64,000 nt of DNA from JBNRMW01 sp050309795 (GTDB lineage Bacteria; Bacillota_I; Bacilli_A; Erysipelotrichales; Erysipelotrichaceae): contig JBNRMW010000016.1 in NCBI GenBank assembly GCA_050309795.1, positions 62,001-126,000 of the forward strand, in the 5' to 3' direction. Below are positions 17,601 to 25,578 of this stretch, in pieces (positions within the stretch are counted from its first letter, which is position 1; each line of letters starts with the position of its first letter). The position numbers and the translations under genes were made by a program. The notes under the pieces were generated by a model, which did no database searches, was not told the origin of the DNA, and saw only the letters and a program-made list of their open reading frames with translations.

Positions 17601-18931
17601 CGGCCTTTGGATATGTGTCGGGATATTTTGAAAATGTGCCGACGGCAAAAGGTCATCACGACGCCTATAAAGAGTACTTGGCGCATGGTTGTCAAGGAGT
17701 GAAACGGACGACGGGTCAACATCCGGGCGGAATTTTAGTTATTCCGCAGGACATGGATGTGTTTGATTTTACACCGGTCCAATATCCCGCAAATAATCCG
17801 AATTCACAATGGATGACGTCGCATTATGAATTCCACGACATTCATGACAATATTTTGAAACTTGATATTCTTGGCCATATTGATCCGACGGCCATGAAGT
17901 TTTTAGAGGATATTTCAGGAATTGATGTCCGCACCATTCCCATGAATGACGAACCGACATTATCTTTGTTTACGACAACCAAAGCCTTAAAATTAGACGA
18001 ACGAAAGTCGCTGGATAAAAACGGTGCAGCGGGTCTACCCGAATTTGGGACTCCCTTTGTACGACGGATGCTCGATATTGCTCAACCAAAGACATTTTCC
18101 GACCTTGTCCAGGTCACAGGGCTTGCTCATGGAACCAATGTCTGGGCTAATAATGCTCAAGAATTGATAACCAAAGATGGTCTGAGTTTACAGGATGTGA
18201 TTGGTTGTCGAGACGATATTATGACTGAAATGATAGCGAAGGGCTTGGATCCGAAACTGTCCTTCCAAATCATGGAAGATGTCCGTAAAGGCCGCAAGTT
18301 ATCGAGTACCATGATTTCGGAAATGAAAAAACATCAAGTACCGGATTGGTACATTGAATCCTGTGATGTGATTCAATATTTATTCCCGAAAGCCCATGCG
18401 GTCGCCTATTGTATGATGGGGTTCCGAGTGGCGTGGTTTAAAGTGCATCACCCACGTGCATACTATGCTCAATACTTTAGTTTACGAGCAGAAGCCTATG
18501 AGTTAAATACGATGCTAAAAGGAGTTGATGCGATGATTCATCGCATTGAAGACATTAGTTCTCGACTCAATCTCTATAACGAGCATCGAGCGACGACTAA
18601 GGAACGCAATATCTTGGCGACCTTAGAAGTGGCGGTCGAAATGTATTTAAGAGGTTATTACTTCTCAAACTTTGACGTAAGAACGGCTCCTGCCACACAG
18701 TTTAGCTTGGATCCAGAAGATGAGAAGGCCTTATTGATTCCGTTTAATGCGATTGATGGTCTAGGCTCTGGGGTAGCTTTAAGTATTGTTGAAGCTCGTG
18801 AGCAACATGAGTTTATTTCGATTGAAGATATTGCTTCGCGCTCTCAAATTACCCAAACTTCTTTGGAAGCGATTCGCGCCTTGGGGGGATTAACAGGTCT
18901 TCAAGAAAGTAATCAAATTAGTTTGTTTTAA
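14612..18931 (+). CDS. polC: DNA polymerase III alpha subunit, PolC type
   Basis: 1439 residues, normal for PolC. N-terminal and OB domains, a PHP domain (ELHAHSNFSEMDG) interrupted by a DnaQ-like 3'-5' exonuclease (FDLETTGL, AHNAQFDMGF, HQADYDAEV), then the palm/fingers with GSRGSIGSSL and DKVPDIDLNFSS and a zinc cluster (CADC, CPKC). It is the leading-strand replicase of low-GC Firmicutes. It starts at the TAATG junction with rnc. In Bacillus polC instead follows proS. Confidence 0.98.
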   Translation: MLVHDFLKKLDIPQKYLGLFPNIEMDELVYRRRQKRLYWTLKTSKVLSFELYQQLQQAILDHFHVTLHLSVQPENPLATHVLVSDYLLFFYDQLGVPNRLRSSSLVLEGDLLSIVMLTKEDVATMRTYQFDLQERLSLVGFELMVDFVLYQQMDNEEPKAKITVQPTSELYRQATANGNGRSRHRGEPVMVELKHLVEDMNNIKTKGELFKLNLRQLKSGTYIANFMIHSGDDAIECTKFYKTEAECPLKENTSYLVTGDYQYNSYARNHQLKAREIEEIAPLFTIEDRDPIKRVELHAHSNFSEMDGVSSIESLIQQAYDFGHPGLAITDHMVVHAFPKAQRYVEKLLKKNPDKPFKMVYGLEMNMVEDQLDIVKRAPVGNLNDQVYCVFDLETTGLSCRSDHIIEFGAVKIANGTELDRLQIYIKPPVSIPASITRLTKIDDQTVARAPGLQEAFLTIKNFIGDSVLVAHNAQFDMGFLNQAARILDQDLFNNPVINTLDLARTIITDRTRFNLGTVARYYKIAYDQDVAHQADYDAEVLAAVFRAMLNTLQLQGITTFQQLVRLQIETPAFDKLFKHHVVVLAKNKQGLKQLYELVSISHSETLMFNATKAKDQDEVQAEPRIYRSKLNELREHLLIGSACFNSKLFDVAQTGSIEELEAEMAFYDYIELQPLDNYRPLLVMESILSEEDLMEILITIVQTAQKLNKLIVATGDVHYQMPHHKVFREVYINAQGIGGVRHPLYLFDEIKRSTVKSPDQHLRPTQEMLEGYPYLDPEITRLIVSDNSLKILDMIEPVYPIPDQLFTPKIEGSDELLMELCYERAYQQYGKPLPEIVEKRLKRELDSIISNGYGIIYYASHLLVKKSIDSGYMVGSRGSIGSSLVATMTDITEVNPLPPHYFCADCHFSDFEIDPSVRSGYDLESRNCPKCQQPMQGDGQNIPFETFLGFEGDKVPDIDLNFSSQFQEHAHAHTKEIFGETKVLRAGTIGTVAEKTAFGYVSGYFENVPTAKGHHDAYKEYLAHGCQGVKRTTGQHPGGILVIPQDMDVFDFTPVQYPANNPNSQWMTSHYEFHDIHDNILKLDILGHIDPTAMKFLEDISGIDVRTIPMNDEPTLSLFTTTKALKLDERKSLDKNGAAGLPEFGTPFVRRMLDIAQPKTFSDLVQVTGLAHGTNVWANNAQELITKDGLSLQDVIGCRDDIMTEMIAKGLDPKLSFQIMEDVRKGRKLSSTMISEMKKHQVPDWYIESCDVIQYLFPKAHAVAYCMMGFRVAWFKVHHPRAYYAQYFSLRAEAYELNTMLKGVDAMIHRIEDISSRLNLYNEHRATTKERNILATLEVAVEMYLRGYYFSNFDVRTAPATQFSLDPEDEKALLIPFNAIDGLGSGVALSIVEAREQHEFISIEDIASRSQITQTSLEAIRALGGLTGLQESNQISLF

Positions 18932-19000
18932 AGTCCATAACACGTTGATTTACGTGATTCAGGGGATTTGTCTATATGACAGAACGAGTAATCAAGGCGG

Positions 19001-19028
19001 TTGTTTTCGCCGAGATTTATGCTATAAT
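19001..19028 (+). promoter_or_regulatory. Promoter for the rimP-nusA-infB operon
   Basis: TTGTTT, 16-nt spacer, TGCTATAAT (-10 at 19023-19028). It drives an untranslated leader of about 60 nt holding a strong hairpin. Confidence 0.7.
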
Positions 19029-19044
19029 AGACGTAATAACACAG

Positions 19045-19070
19045 CAAGGAGTGGTTTAGGCCACTCCTTG
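19045..19070 (+). promoter_or_regulatory. Leader hairpin upstream of rimP
   Basis: CAAGGAGTGG and CCACTCCTTG form a perfect 10-bp stem with loop TTTAGG, directly after the transcription start. Hairpins with this placement before rimP are common in Firmicutes. The T-poor tail argues against a simple terminator. The right arm (CTCCTT) could also pair with the rimP Shine-Dalgarno (AAGGGAG at 19083), a possible switch. Confidence 0.65.
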
Positions 19071-19094
19071 TCTTATGATTTGAAGGGAGACAGT

Positions 19095-19559
19095 GTGGTC
19101 AATTTAGAAGAAATCAAAGCAGTTATTAGCAAAGTTTTAGAAACATATGGGATGACCTTGACAAAGGTCCGATGGATAAATCAAGCAGAACCAATCTTAG
19201 AAGTGAGCATCATGAACGAGAACTATGCCTTCGATTTAGATATGGCAGAATTGGTTACCGAACCCATCAGCAACGCCTTGGATGAATCCAATTTAATTGA
19301 ACGAGCCTATATGCTCGATATTGGTTCTCCTGGAGCGGAGCGTGAAATCGTTGGTGATGACGATTTACGTCATCAAATTGATCAGTACGTATTTGTAAAA
19401 TTGAAACAACCTAAAGCTGGATTTGATCAATATGAAGGCTACTTAAGAGAAGTTTCGAGCGAAGACATCCGTATCGAGTATCGAGAAAAAACACGCGTTA
19501 AATACGCCCAAATTGACCTAGAGAATATCGCCATGATTCGTTTGGCGGTTAAATTTTAA
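19095..19559 (+). CDS. rimP: Ribosome maturation factor RimP
   Basis: 154 residues from GTG 19095, chosen because GGGAG sits 5 nt upstream and the length then fits the family; the longer open frame back to 18945 crosses promoter and hairpin. The N-terminal alpha/beta domain contains DLDMAELVTEPISNALDE and the signature LDIGSPGAERE, followed by an SH3-like C-terminal domain. RimP helps 30S assembly. First gene of the classic rimP-nusA-rnpM-ylxQ-infB-rbfA operon. Confidence 0.95.
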   Translation: MVNLEEIKAVISKVLETYGMTLTKVRWINQAEPILEVSIMNENYAFDLDMAELVTEPISNALDESNLIERAYMLDIGSPGAEREIVGDDDLRHQIDQYVFVKLKQPKAGFDQYEGYLREVSSEDIRIEYREKTRVKYAQIDLENIAMIRLAVKF

Positions 19560-19575
19560 ACATTGAGGAGTTTAT

Positions 19576-21327
19576 ATGAAATTTGAAGCATTCGTGACCG
19601 CTTTACAAGGTATTGAAGAGAACCGGAATATTTCCCAAGAAATTATTTTGGAATCACTTGAAGATGCCTTAATAAAAGCATTTAGAAAACAAGTTGAAAT
19701 CCCCGATGCGCTTGCCCGGGTGGACATTAATCCGGCCACGGGGGAGATGCACCTATACCAATTATTTGAAGTCAAAGCCAAGGAAGATGTTGAAGACGAT
19801 GTCTTAGAAGTTGAACTTGAAGAAGCTCAATCTGTGGATCCGAACCTTCAAATTGGTGATTTCATGGAAATTGAACATAGTATTCAAGATTTGGGACGAG
19901 CAGCTGCACAACTTGCCAAACAAGTTTTGAAACAAAAAGTTCGAGAAGCGGAAAAGAAAGCCGTCTATGACGAATATATTGATAAGCTCGATGAGATGAT
20001 TATTGGTGAAATTGAATCGGTGGAACATAACTTTATCTTAGTTAATATTGGAAAAGCCATTGCCTTGATGCCCCGCGCTCAGCAAATTCCTAATGAAATC
20101 TATCATGAAGGTCAACGCTTACGAGTAGTGATTGTAGAAGTTGTTAAAGATACCAAAGGTGCCCAAGTTATTGTTTCACGCTCAGATGCCAAACTGGTTC
20201 GTCGCCTTTTTGAAAAGGAAGTACCAGAAATTTATGATGGTTTAGTTGAGATTAAAGCGATTGCCCGGGAAGCTGGAGAGCGAACCAAAATGGCGGTCCT
20301 GTCTCATTCCGAACAAGTCGATGCGATTGGCGCCTGTATCGGTCCTCGCGGATCGCGTGTTCAGGTTGTCATTGAAGAATTACGTGGCGAGAAAATCGAT
20401 ATCTTTGAATGGTCACCAAATATGATTGAATTAATTAAAAATGCGTTATCTCCGGCTCAAGTCATTGCGGTTTTCCCGCAGTTAGAAGGACGGGGATTAA
20501 CAGTTATTGTAGACGATTCTCAATTATCTTTAGCGATTGGTCGTAAGGGTAAAAATGCCCGCTTAGCGGTCCGTTTAACCGGTCAGAAGATCGATATAAT
20601 ATCTCAATCCGAAGCCATCGAAGCCGAGATTGATTATATGCAATTGATGGAAGACTATCAAATTCAGTTACAAGAAGAATTTGAAGCCAAGCAAGCGGCC
20701 CAAGAAGCGAAACGTTTAGCGCAGTTACAAGAAGAATATGAACGACTACAAGCGTCTGAAACCGAAACGACCGAAGATATCTTAGATAAAGATGAATTAG
20801 ATATCGATGAGTATGAAGATGACTTTAGCGAAGCCTTTACAGAAGATCACGAAGAGGACGTTGAACCGCGAGTTGAAAAAGGCGAAGCAGAAGAACTCGA
20901 CATTGACCAAGCCCAAGATGAAGAAGTTGAAACGGAATCTATAGTAGAAGAAGCGCTTGAAGTTGAAGAACTTCAAGATGAGTTGGTGGAACCGGAAACG
21001 GTAGAAACGGTTGAAGATCAACCACAACCGGTTGTTGCCCCACCGAAACGCAGCATTAAAGAACGACAAGAGTATGTATCCAAGTACGAAAAGTTTGCTG
21101 AAGGTGGAACCACTGCCCAAGAAAGTGCATCCCGTCGCCGTCGTCAAAAAGACGATGAAGGCAAACGCATAAACACCGCCGAGCTTTTGAAAGAGCTCGA
21201 ATACGAGATTAAGCCAGAATATACCCCTGAAGAACTTGCTGAAATCGAAGCTATGAATGAAGCTGATGAATGGTACGACCAAGAAATTGATTTTGATGCC
21301 TTCGATGAATACTACGACGAGGAATAA
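19576..21327 (+). CDS. nusA: Transcription factor NusA with long acidic C-terminal extension
   Basis: 583 residues. Residues 1 to about 345 match ordinary NusA: N-terminal RNAP-binding domain, S1 domain (GEIESVEHNFILVNIG), KH1 (GACIGPRGSRVQ) and KH2 (LAIGRKGKNARLA). The remaining ~238 residues have no counterpart in Bacillus NusA (about 370). They are dominated by Glu and Asp, with a coiled-coil-like stretch (EFEAKQAAQEAKRLAQLQ), a short basic patch (ASRRRRQKDDEG) and a very acidic end (FDEYYDEE). NusA controls pausing, termination and antitermination. Confidence 0.96.
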   Translation: MKFEAFVTALQGIEENRNISQEIILESLEDALIKAFRKQVEIPDALARVDINPATGEMHLYQLFEVKAKEDVEDDVLEVELEEAQSVDPNLQIGDFMEIEHSIQDLGRAAAQLAKQVLKQKVREAEKKAVYDEYIDKLDEMIIGEIESVEHNFILVNIGKAIALMPRAQQIPNEIYHEGQRLRVVIVEVVKDTKGAQVIVSRSDAKLVRRLFEKEVPEIYDGLVEIKAIAREAGERTKMAVLSHSEQVDAIGACIGPRGSRVQVVIEELRGEKIDIFEWSPNMIELIKNALSPAQVIAVFPQLEGRGLTVIVDDSQLSLAIGRKGKNARLAVRLTGQKIDIISQSEAIEAEIDYMQLMEDYQIQLQEEFEAKQAAQEAKRLAQLQEEYERLQASETETTEDILDKDELDIDEYEDDFSEAFTEDHEEDVEPRVEKGEAEELDIDQAQDEEVETESIVEEALEVEELQDELVEPETVETVEDQPQPVVAPPKRSIKERQEYVSKYEKFAEGGTTAQESASRRRRQKDDEGKRINTAELLKELEYEIKPEYTPEELAEIEAMNEADEWYDQEIDFDAFDEYYDEE

Positions 21328-21587
21328 TGACTAAAAAAATTCCAATGAGAACATGTGTCGCGACAGGGGAGCGCTTGGCAAAAAAAGACTTAATACGCGT
21401 GGTACGCACACCAGATAAAAAAGTGAAGGTTGATTTAACCGGTAAAGCTAATGGACGGGGCGCTTATCTCAAGAAGAATTTAGAAGCTCTAACGATTGCC
21501 CAAAAAAAAGGGAGTCTAAAACGCGCCCTAAACGTAGAAATAGAACAGGAAGTCTACGATGAACTTGCGAAAGTCATCAATGGTTGA
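21327..21587 (+). CDS. rnpM: RNase P modulator RnpM (YlxR, DUF448)
   Basis: 86 residues with the YlxR signature MRTCVATGERLAKKDLIRVV and GRGAYLKK. The B. subtilis homologue binds RNase P RNA and lowers its activity. Its start overlaps the nusA stop as TAATGA, and its 3' end overlaps ylxQ by 29 nt. Confidence 0.95.
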   Translation: MTKKIPMRTCVATGERLAKKDLIRVVRTPDKKVKVDLTGKANGRGAYLKKNLEALTIAQKKGSLKRALNVEIEQEVYDELAKVING

Positions 21588-21900
21588 TCATACTTTATCT
21601 AATCTTGGATTAGCTTTCCGAGCGGGAGCTATTGTCACGGGTGATCAACTCTTAAAAGCTTTGAAGCAAAATCAAGTGTGCTATCTATTTATTGCTCACG
21701 ATGCCTCAGAAAAAACCAAAATCCGATTTATGAAATCGGCAACGTCTAAGCAGATAGCGGTGAATCTCGAGTATTCGTTTACCGAACTGTCACAAGCAAT
21801 CGGTAAAAAACAACGAAAAGTCCTCGGGTTGACCGACACACGCTTTTTAAAAACATTAAGAAAAAAGGAGGAACAGGATGTCACAAAAGAGAAGAAATAG
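21559..21900 (+). CDS. ylxQ: L7Ae/L30e-family RNA-binding protein YlxQ
   Basis: 113 residues with an L7Ae-like core (LGLAFRAGAIVTGDQLLKA, CYLFIAHDASEKTK) that binds kink-turn RNA in relatives; its target here is unknown. ATG 21559 is used because AGGA lies upstream at a usable distance; ATG 21580 would reduce the overlap with rnpM to 8 nt but lacks a Shine-Dalgarno. Overlaps infB by 23 nt. Confidence 0.88.
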   Translation: MNLRKSSMVDHTLSNLGLAFRAGAIVTGDQLLKALKQNQVCYLFIAHDASEKTKIRFMKSATSKQIAVNLEYSFTELSQAIGKKQRKVLGLTDTRFLKTLRKKEEQDVTKEKK

Positions 21901-23713
21901 AAGACGTAAATCCAATAATCGACGTTCCAGCGGTAAGCCCGCATTTAAACCGCGGGCTGAAGTTGTAAAAGAGATTACTTATCAAGAGGGGATTACGGTC
22001 AGTGATCTGGCCTCTAAACTGAATAAAAACGCATCAGATATTATTCGTTTATTGTTTATGATGGGCAATATGGTGACCATCAACGATCATTTGTCCGATG
22101 AATTAGTTGAATTAATTGCTTTGGAATATGAGGTGGAAGCCACCAAAGAAGAAGTAATTGATGAAGATGCCTTAGAAGATTTAGTTGAAGATGATCCAGC
22201 CACACTTAAAGATCGTCCACCAGTGGTGACGATTATGGGTCACGTTGACCATGGTAAGACCACGCTGCTCGACTCAATTCGTAAAACCGAAGTCACGGCA
22301 GGGGAGTTTGGGGGTATTACCCAGCATATCGGAGCATACCAAATTAAAGTGGACGGTCGACCAATTACCTTTTTAGATACCCCAGGCCACGAAGCATTTA
22401 CAGCGATGCGGGCTCGAGGGGCACAAATTACCGATATTGTTATCATTGTGGTCGCTGCTGATGATGGGGTCATGCCTCAAACCAAAGAAGCCATTGACCA
22501 CGCCAAAGCAGCCAATGTACCCATTATTGTGGCTGTGAACAAAATTGATAAACCCACCGCGAATCCGGATCGTGTCATGAACGAATTGGCGGAAATGGAT
22601 ATTTTATCGGAAGCCTATGGTGGTGATGTACCGTTTATTGAAGTTTCGGCCTTACAAGGTTTAGGTATTGATGACTTGTTAGAAACAATCATCTTAATGT
22701 CTGATTTAATGGAACTTAAAGCCAATCCGGACCGTAATGCTTTTGGAAGCGTCATTGAAGCCCGATTGGATCGTGGTTTAGGACCTGTAGCAACCATTTT
22801 GGTTCAAAAAGGTACGTTAAAATTATCCGATCCTTTAGTTATTGGTCATACCTTTGCTCGGGTCCGTCGCATGGTTGACGACCGCGGTCGGGATTTGAAA
22901 GAAGCAGGTCCATCGATGCCGGTTAAGATCATCGGTTTATCCGATGTTCCTGAAGCTGGGGATTTATTTAGAGTCTTTGATGAAGAAAAACGAGCACGTG
23001 CCATTGCGGAGAAACGTCTTCAAGCGAAAATCGAAGCCGAACGTAAGCGTTCTTCGGCACTTTCTTTAGAAGATTTATCCCAACGGATTAAGGAAGAAGG
23101 TTTCCAAGACATTCCCATTATTATTAAATCCGATGTTCAAGGTTCGGCTGAAGCCGTAAAAGACGCTTTAGAACGTATTGATGTGGAATCAATTCGTGTT
23201 AACGTCATACGTGCGACTGCTGGAGCGATATCCGAATCGGATGTTATGTTAGCCAGTGCCTCTAATGCCCTTATTTATGGCTTTAACGTTCGTCCTAATG
23301 CCCAAGTTCGTAATAAAGCCCAAGACGAAGGCGTGACCATCCGACTTCACAATATTATTTATAAAGTAGTTGAAGAAATGGAAGCAGCCATGAAGGGGAT
23401 GTTAGCACCTGTGTTTGAAGAAGTTATTTGGGGTCAAGCCGAAGTTCGCGAAATCTTTAAAGTATCTCGAATTGGGACGATTGCGGGTTCCTATGTGACC
23501 GATGGTAAAATTATTCGTGATTCCAAAGTTCGTTTAATTCGAGATGGTATTGTTGTTTATGATGGAAAATTAGGTTCCTTGCGTCGATTTGATAAAGATG
23601 TGAAGGAAGTTAGTTCGGGTTATGAATGTGGAATTACCATTGAAAACTTTAACGACATCAAAGAACGCGACTTAATTGAATCCTATGGAGATCAGGAGGT
23701 GCCAGTTGAATGA
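21878..23713 (+). CDS. infB: Translation initiation factor IF-2
   Basis: 611 residues, short for IF-2: the N-terminal domain is only about 110 residues, with an Arg-rich start and the IF2N helix segment (ITVSDLASKLNKNASDIIRLL). GTPase domain has G1 GHVDHGKTT, G3 DTPGHEAF and G4 NKID, followed by domains II-IV (GSVIEARLDRGLGPVATILV, SDVQGSAEAV). Brings fMet-tRNA to the 30S subunit. The ATG lies behind AAAAAAGGAGG inside the ylxQ end. Confidence 0.98.
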   Translation: MSQKRRNRRRKSNNRRSSGKPAFKPRAEVVKEITYQEGITVSDLASKLNKNASDIIRLLFMMGNMVTINDHLSDELVELIALEYEVEATKEEVIDEDALEDLVEDDPATLKDRPPVVTIMGHVDHGKTTLLDSIRKTEVTAGEFGGITQHIGAYQIKVDGRPITFLDTPGHEAFTAMRARGAQITDIVIIVVAADDGVMPQTKEAIDHAKAANVPIIVAVNKIDKPTANPDRVMNELAEMDILSEAYGGDVPFIEVSALQGLGIDDLLETIILMSDLMELKANPDRNAFGSVIEARLDRGLGPVATILVQKGTLKLSDPLVIGHTFARVRRMVDDRGRDLKEAGPSMPVKIIGLSDVPEAGDLFRVFDEEKRARAIAEKRLQAKIEAERKRSSALSLEDLSQRIKEEGFQDIPIIIKSDVQGSAEAVKDALERIDVESIRVNVIRATAGAISESDVMLASASNALIYGFNVRPNAQVRNKAQDEGVTIRLHNIIYKVVEEMEAAMKGMLAPVFEEVIWGQAEVREIFKVSRIGTIAGSYVTDGKIIRDSKVRLIRDGIVVYDGKLGSLRRFDKDVKEVSSGYECGITIENFNDIKERDLIESYGDQEVPVE

Positions 23714-24072
23714 GTGTCAAGAAAGATCGTTTAGAAGGGTTAATTCGTAAAGAACTATCAAACATTTTACAGTTTGAGGTCAAGAAAACATCCATTGGTT
23801 TTACAACCATTACGGATGTTGAACTAACGCGAGACTACAGCTACGCAACGATTTATGTAAGTTTTTTAGAAACAAGCGATGTCAGTTCCAAAGATCGCTT
23901 AGCCGAACTTGAAAAAGTTAAAGGCGTGATTCGCTCAAAACTAGCAGCTAAACTAAAAACTCGAAAAACGCCTGAATTAATTTTCAAACTTGATCGAAGC
24001 TTCGATCAGGGAGCGCGTATTGATGAAGTTTTAGCTCAAATTAGTGAAAAAGAAGAAGAAACTGAAGAATAA
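23710..24072 (+). CDS. rbfA: 30S ribosome-binding factor RbfA
   Basis: 120 residues, KH-like fold (GLIRKELSNILQFEVKK, FTTITDVELTRDYSYATIYVS, RIDEVL). It binds immature 30S subunits near helix 1 of 16S rRNA. It overlaps infB by 4 nt (ATGA) and ends the operon; a terminator follows. Confidence 0.97.
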   Translation: MSVKKDRLEGLIRKELSNILQFEVKKTSIGFTTITDVELTRDYSYATIYVSFLETSDVSSKDRLAELEKVKGVIRSKLAAKLKTRKTPELIFKLDRSFDQGARIDEVLAQISEKEEETEE

Positions 24073-24077
24073 ATAGA

Positions 24078-24109
24078 AGAGACGATGCCATTTGGTTTCG
24101 TCTCTTTTT
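24078..24109 (+). terminator. Intrinsic terminator after rbfA
   Basis: AGAGACGA and TCGTCTCT arms with a 12-nt loop, then TTTTT. It also separates the convergent ABC operon. Confidence 0.85.
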
Positions 24110-24113
24110 GAAT

Positions 24114-24845
24114 CTATAAGTATTTCGCAATAAATTGCTGAGCTTGAATGGTTTCTGGTTTTGAAAAAAACTGATCTGCGGGACTGTCTTCAATTATTCG
24201 ACCGTCCATCATAAAGAGGATGCGATCACTCACTGCTTTCGCAAAACGCATTTCATGAGTAACAATAACTAAGTTAAGGTGTTGTGTTTGACTCAACTCT
24301 TTAATAACCTCCAGCACTTCATCAACCATTTGGGGATCTAGGGCGGAAGTGGGCTCATCTAAGAGTAAGACTTCCGGGTCCATACACAGCGAGCGAGCAA
24401 TGGCGACTCGTTGTTTTTGTCCGCCAGAAAGCAGGGTAACCGATTGTTGGGCGTAGGCCTTCATTCCGACTTTTTCCAACATTTGTAAAGAAATGGCTTC
24501 GGCTTCTTCTTTTGTTCGTTTTAAAACTTTAATTTGAGCAATATTACAATTTTGAATGACGGTCATATGATTGAAGAGGTTGAAAGACTGAAAGATCATC
24601 CCCACTTTTGATCGGTAGTAATTTTGATCAAAGGCGTCGTCATGAATGTTTTGACCTTTATATAAAATAGTTCCACTTTGATGGTCTTCCAAAAGATTTA
24701 AGGTGCGAAGCAACGTTGACTTACCAGATCCGGAAGGGCCGATGATGGCCGTAATTTCACCTTCATTAATGACAAGGTCGAGCTTGTGTAAGACTTGATG
24801 TTGGTCGTATCGTTTCGTTAATTTTTGAATTTCAAATAGGTTCAT
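24114..24845 (-). CDS. Amino acid (probably lysine) ABC transporter, ATP-binding subunit
   Basis: 243 residues of the polar-amino-acid ATPase family (GlnQ/HisP type): Walker A GPSGSGKST, Q loop MIFQSFNLF, signature LLSGGQKQR, Walker B VLLLDEPTSAL, H loop THE. It powers import at the inner membrane face. Overlaps the permease gene by 4 nt. Specificity is inferred from the lysine riboswitch upstream of the operon, not from this subunit. Confidence 0.95.
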   Translation of the reverse strand: MNLFEIQKLTKRYDQHQVLHKLDLVINEGEITAIIGPSGSGKSTLLRTLNLLEDHQSGTILYKGQNIHDDAFDQNYYRSKVGMIFQSFNLFNHMTVIQNCNIAQIKVLKRTKEEAEAISLQMLEKVGMKAYAQQSVTLLSGGQKQRVAIARSLCMDPEVLLLDEPTSALDPQMVDEVLEVIKELSQTQHLNLVIVTHEMRFAKAVSDRILFMMDGRIIEDSPADQFFSKPETIQAQQFIAKYL

Positions 24846-25576
24846 ACTAAAATCTCCGCCGTAGTTTGAGAAGCGATGACTTGACGTTTAAGATTCAAAC
24901 GTTTCTCAACGCGTCTTAAGAAAAAGGAAACTGTTGAGGTTAAGATGAAGTAAATCAATAAATTAATAAACATCATATCAGTATAAGCAAAGGTGCTCCC
25001 AGCAATACTCATGGATTGATAAAATAAATCCGTGACCGAAATAACATTCAAAATACTCGTATCTTTAATATTGACAATGAACTCATTACCAATCGCTGGG
25101 TAAGCGTTACGAATAGCCTGGGGCAAAATGATGAAACGAAACGTTTCTTTGGGAGTCATACCCAAAGCTAAAGAAGCTTCCTTTTGGCCTTCATCTACGG
25201 CTTGAATACCCGCTCGTAATACTTCAGCCATATAGGCAGAAGTGTTTAAAGAAACGATGATCAATCCAGCTACAAAGGCAGACCAGTGCAGGACGGGTTT
25301 CAAACCGTAATAGAGAAAAACCGCTTGAGCAATCATCGGCGTTCCTCGAACAAATTCAATATAAAACGAGACCAGCGCTTTGATCAAACGCATGGGCCAC
25401 TGTAGCCACTTTGGATAAATCGATACCTCTAGAGAACGGATTTGACTAAGAAAGAAGCCAATGAACAATCCAGCTAGGGTGGCGGTTAAGGAGATCATGA
25501 GCGTGGTTTGGATGCCCCGCCAAAGCATTGGCCAATAACGTTGTAAGAGGTTGAAAACCTTTATAAAATCAACCAT
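24842..25576 (-). CDS. Amino acid (probably lysine) ABC transporter, permease
   Basis: 244 residues, HisMQ-type permease with about five membrane helices and the EAA loop ALGMTPKETFRFIILPQAIRNAYP that docks to the ATPase. A single permease gene implies a homodimer in the membrane. It lies 2 nt downstream of the binding-protein gene. Confidence 0.94.
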   Translation of the reverse strand: MVDFIKVFNLLQRYWPMLWRGIQTTLMISLTATLAGLFIGFFLSQIRSLEVSIYPKWLQWPMRLIKALVSFYIEFVRGTPMIAQAVFLYYGLKPVLHWSAFVAGLIIVSLNTSAYMAEVLRAGIQAVDEGQKEASLALGMTPKETFRFIILPQAIRNAYPAIGNEFIVNIKDTSILNVISVTDLFYQSMSIAGSTFAYTDMMFINLLIYFILTSTVSFFLRRVEKRLNLKRQVIASQTTAEILV

Positions 25577-25578
25577 GA

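Noticed and set aside
18945..19094. N-terminal extension of rimP
   Set aside because: The extension crosses the promoter and the leader hairpin; GTG 19095 has a good ribosome site and gives family length.
20797..21282. 161-residue Phe/Leu-rich minus-strand ORF
   Set aside because: Antisense of the Glu/Asp codons in the nusA tail produces such hydrophobic reading frames; no ribosome site.
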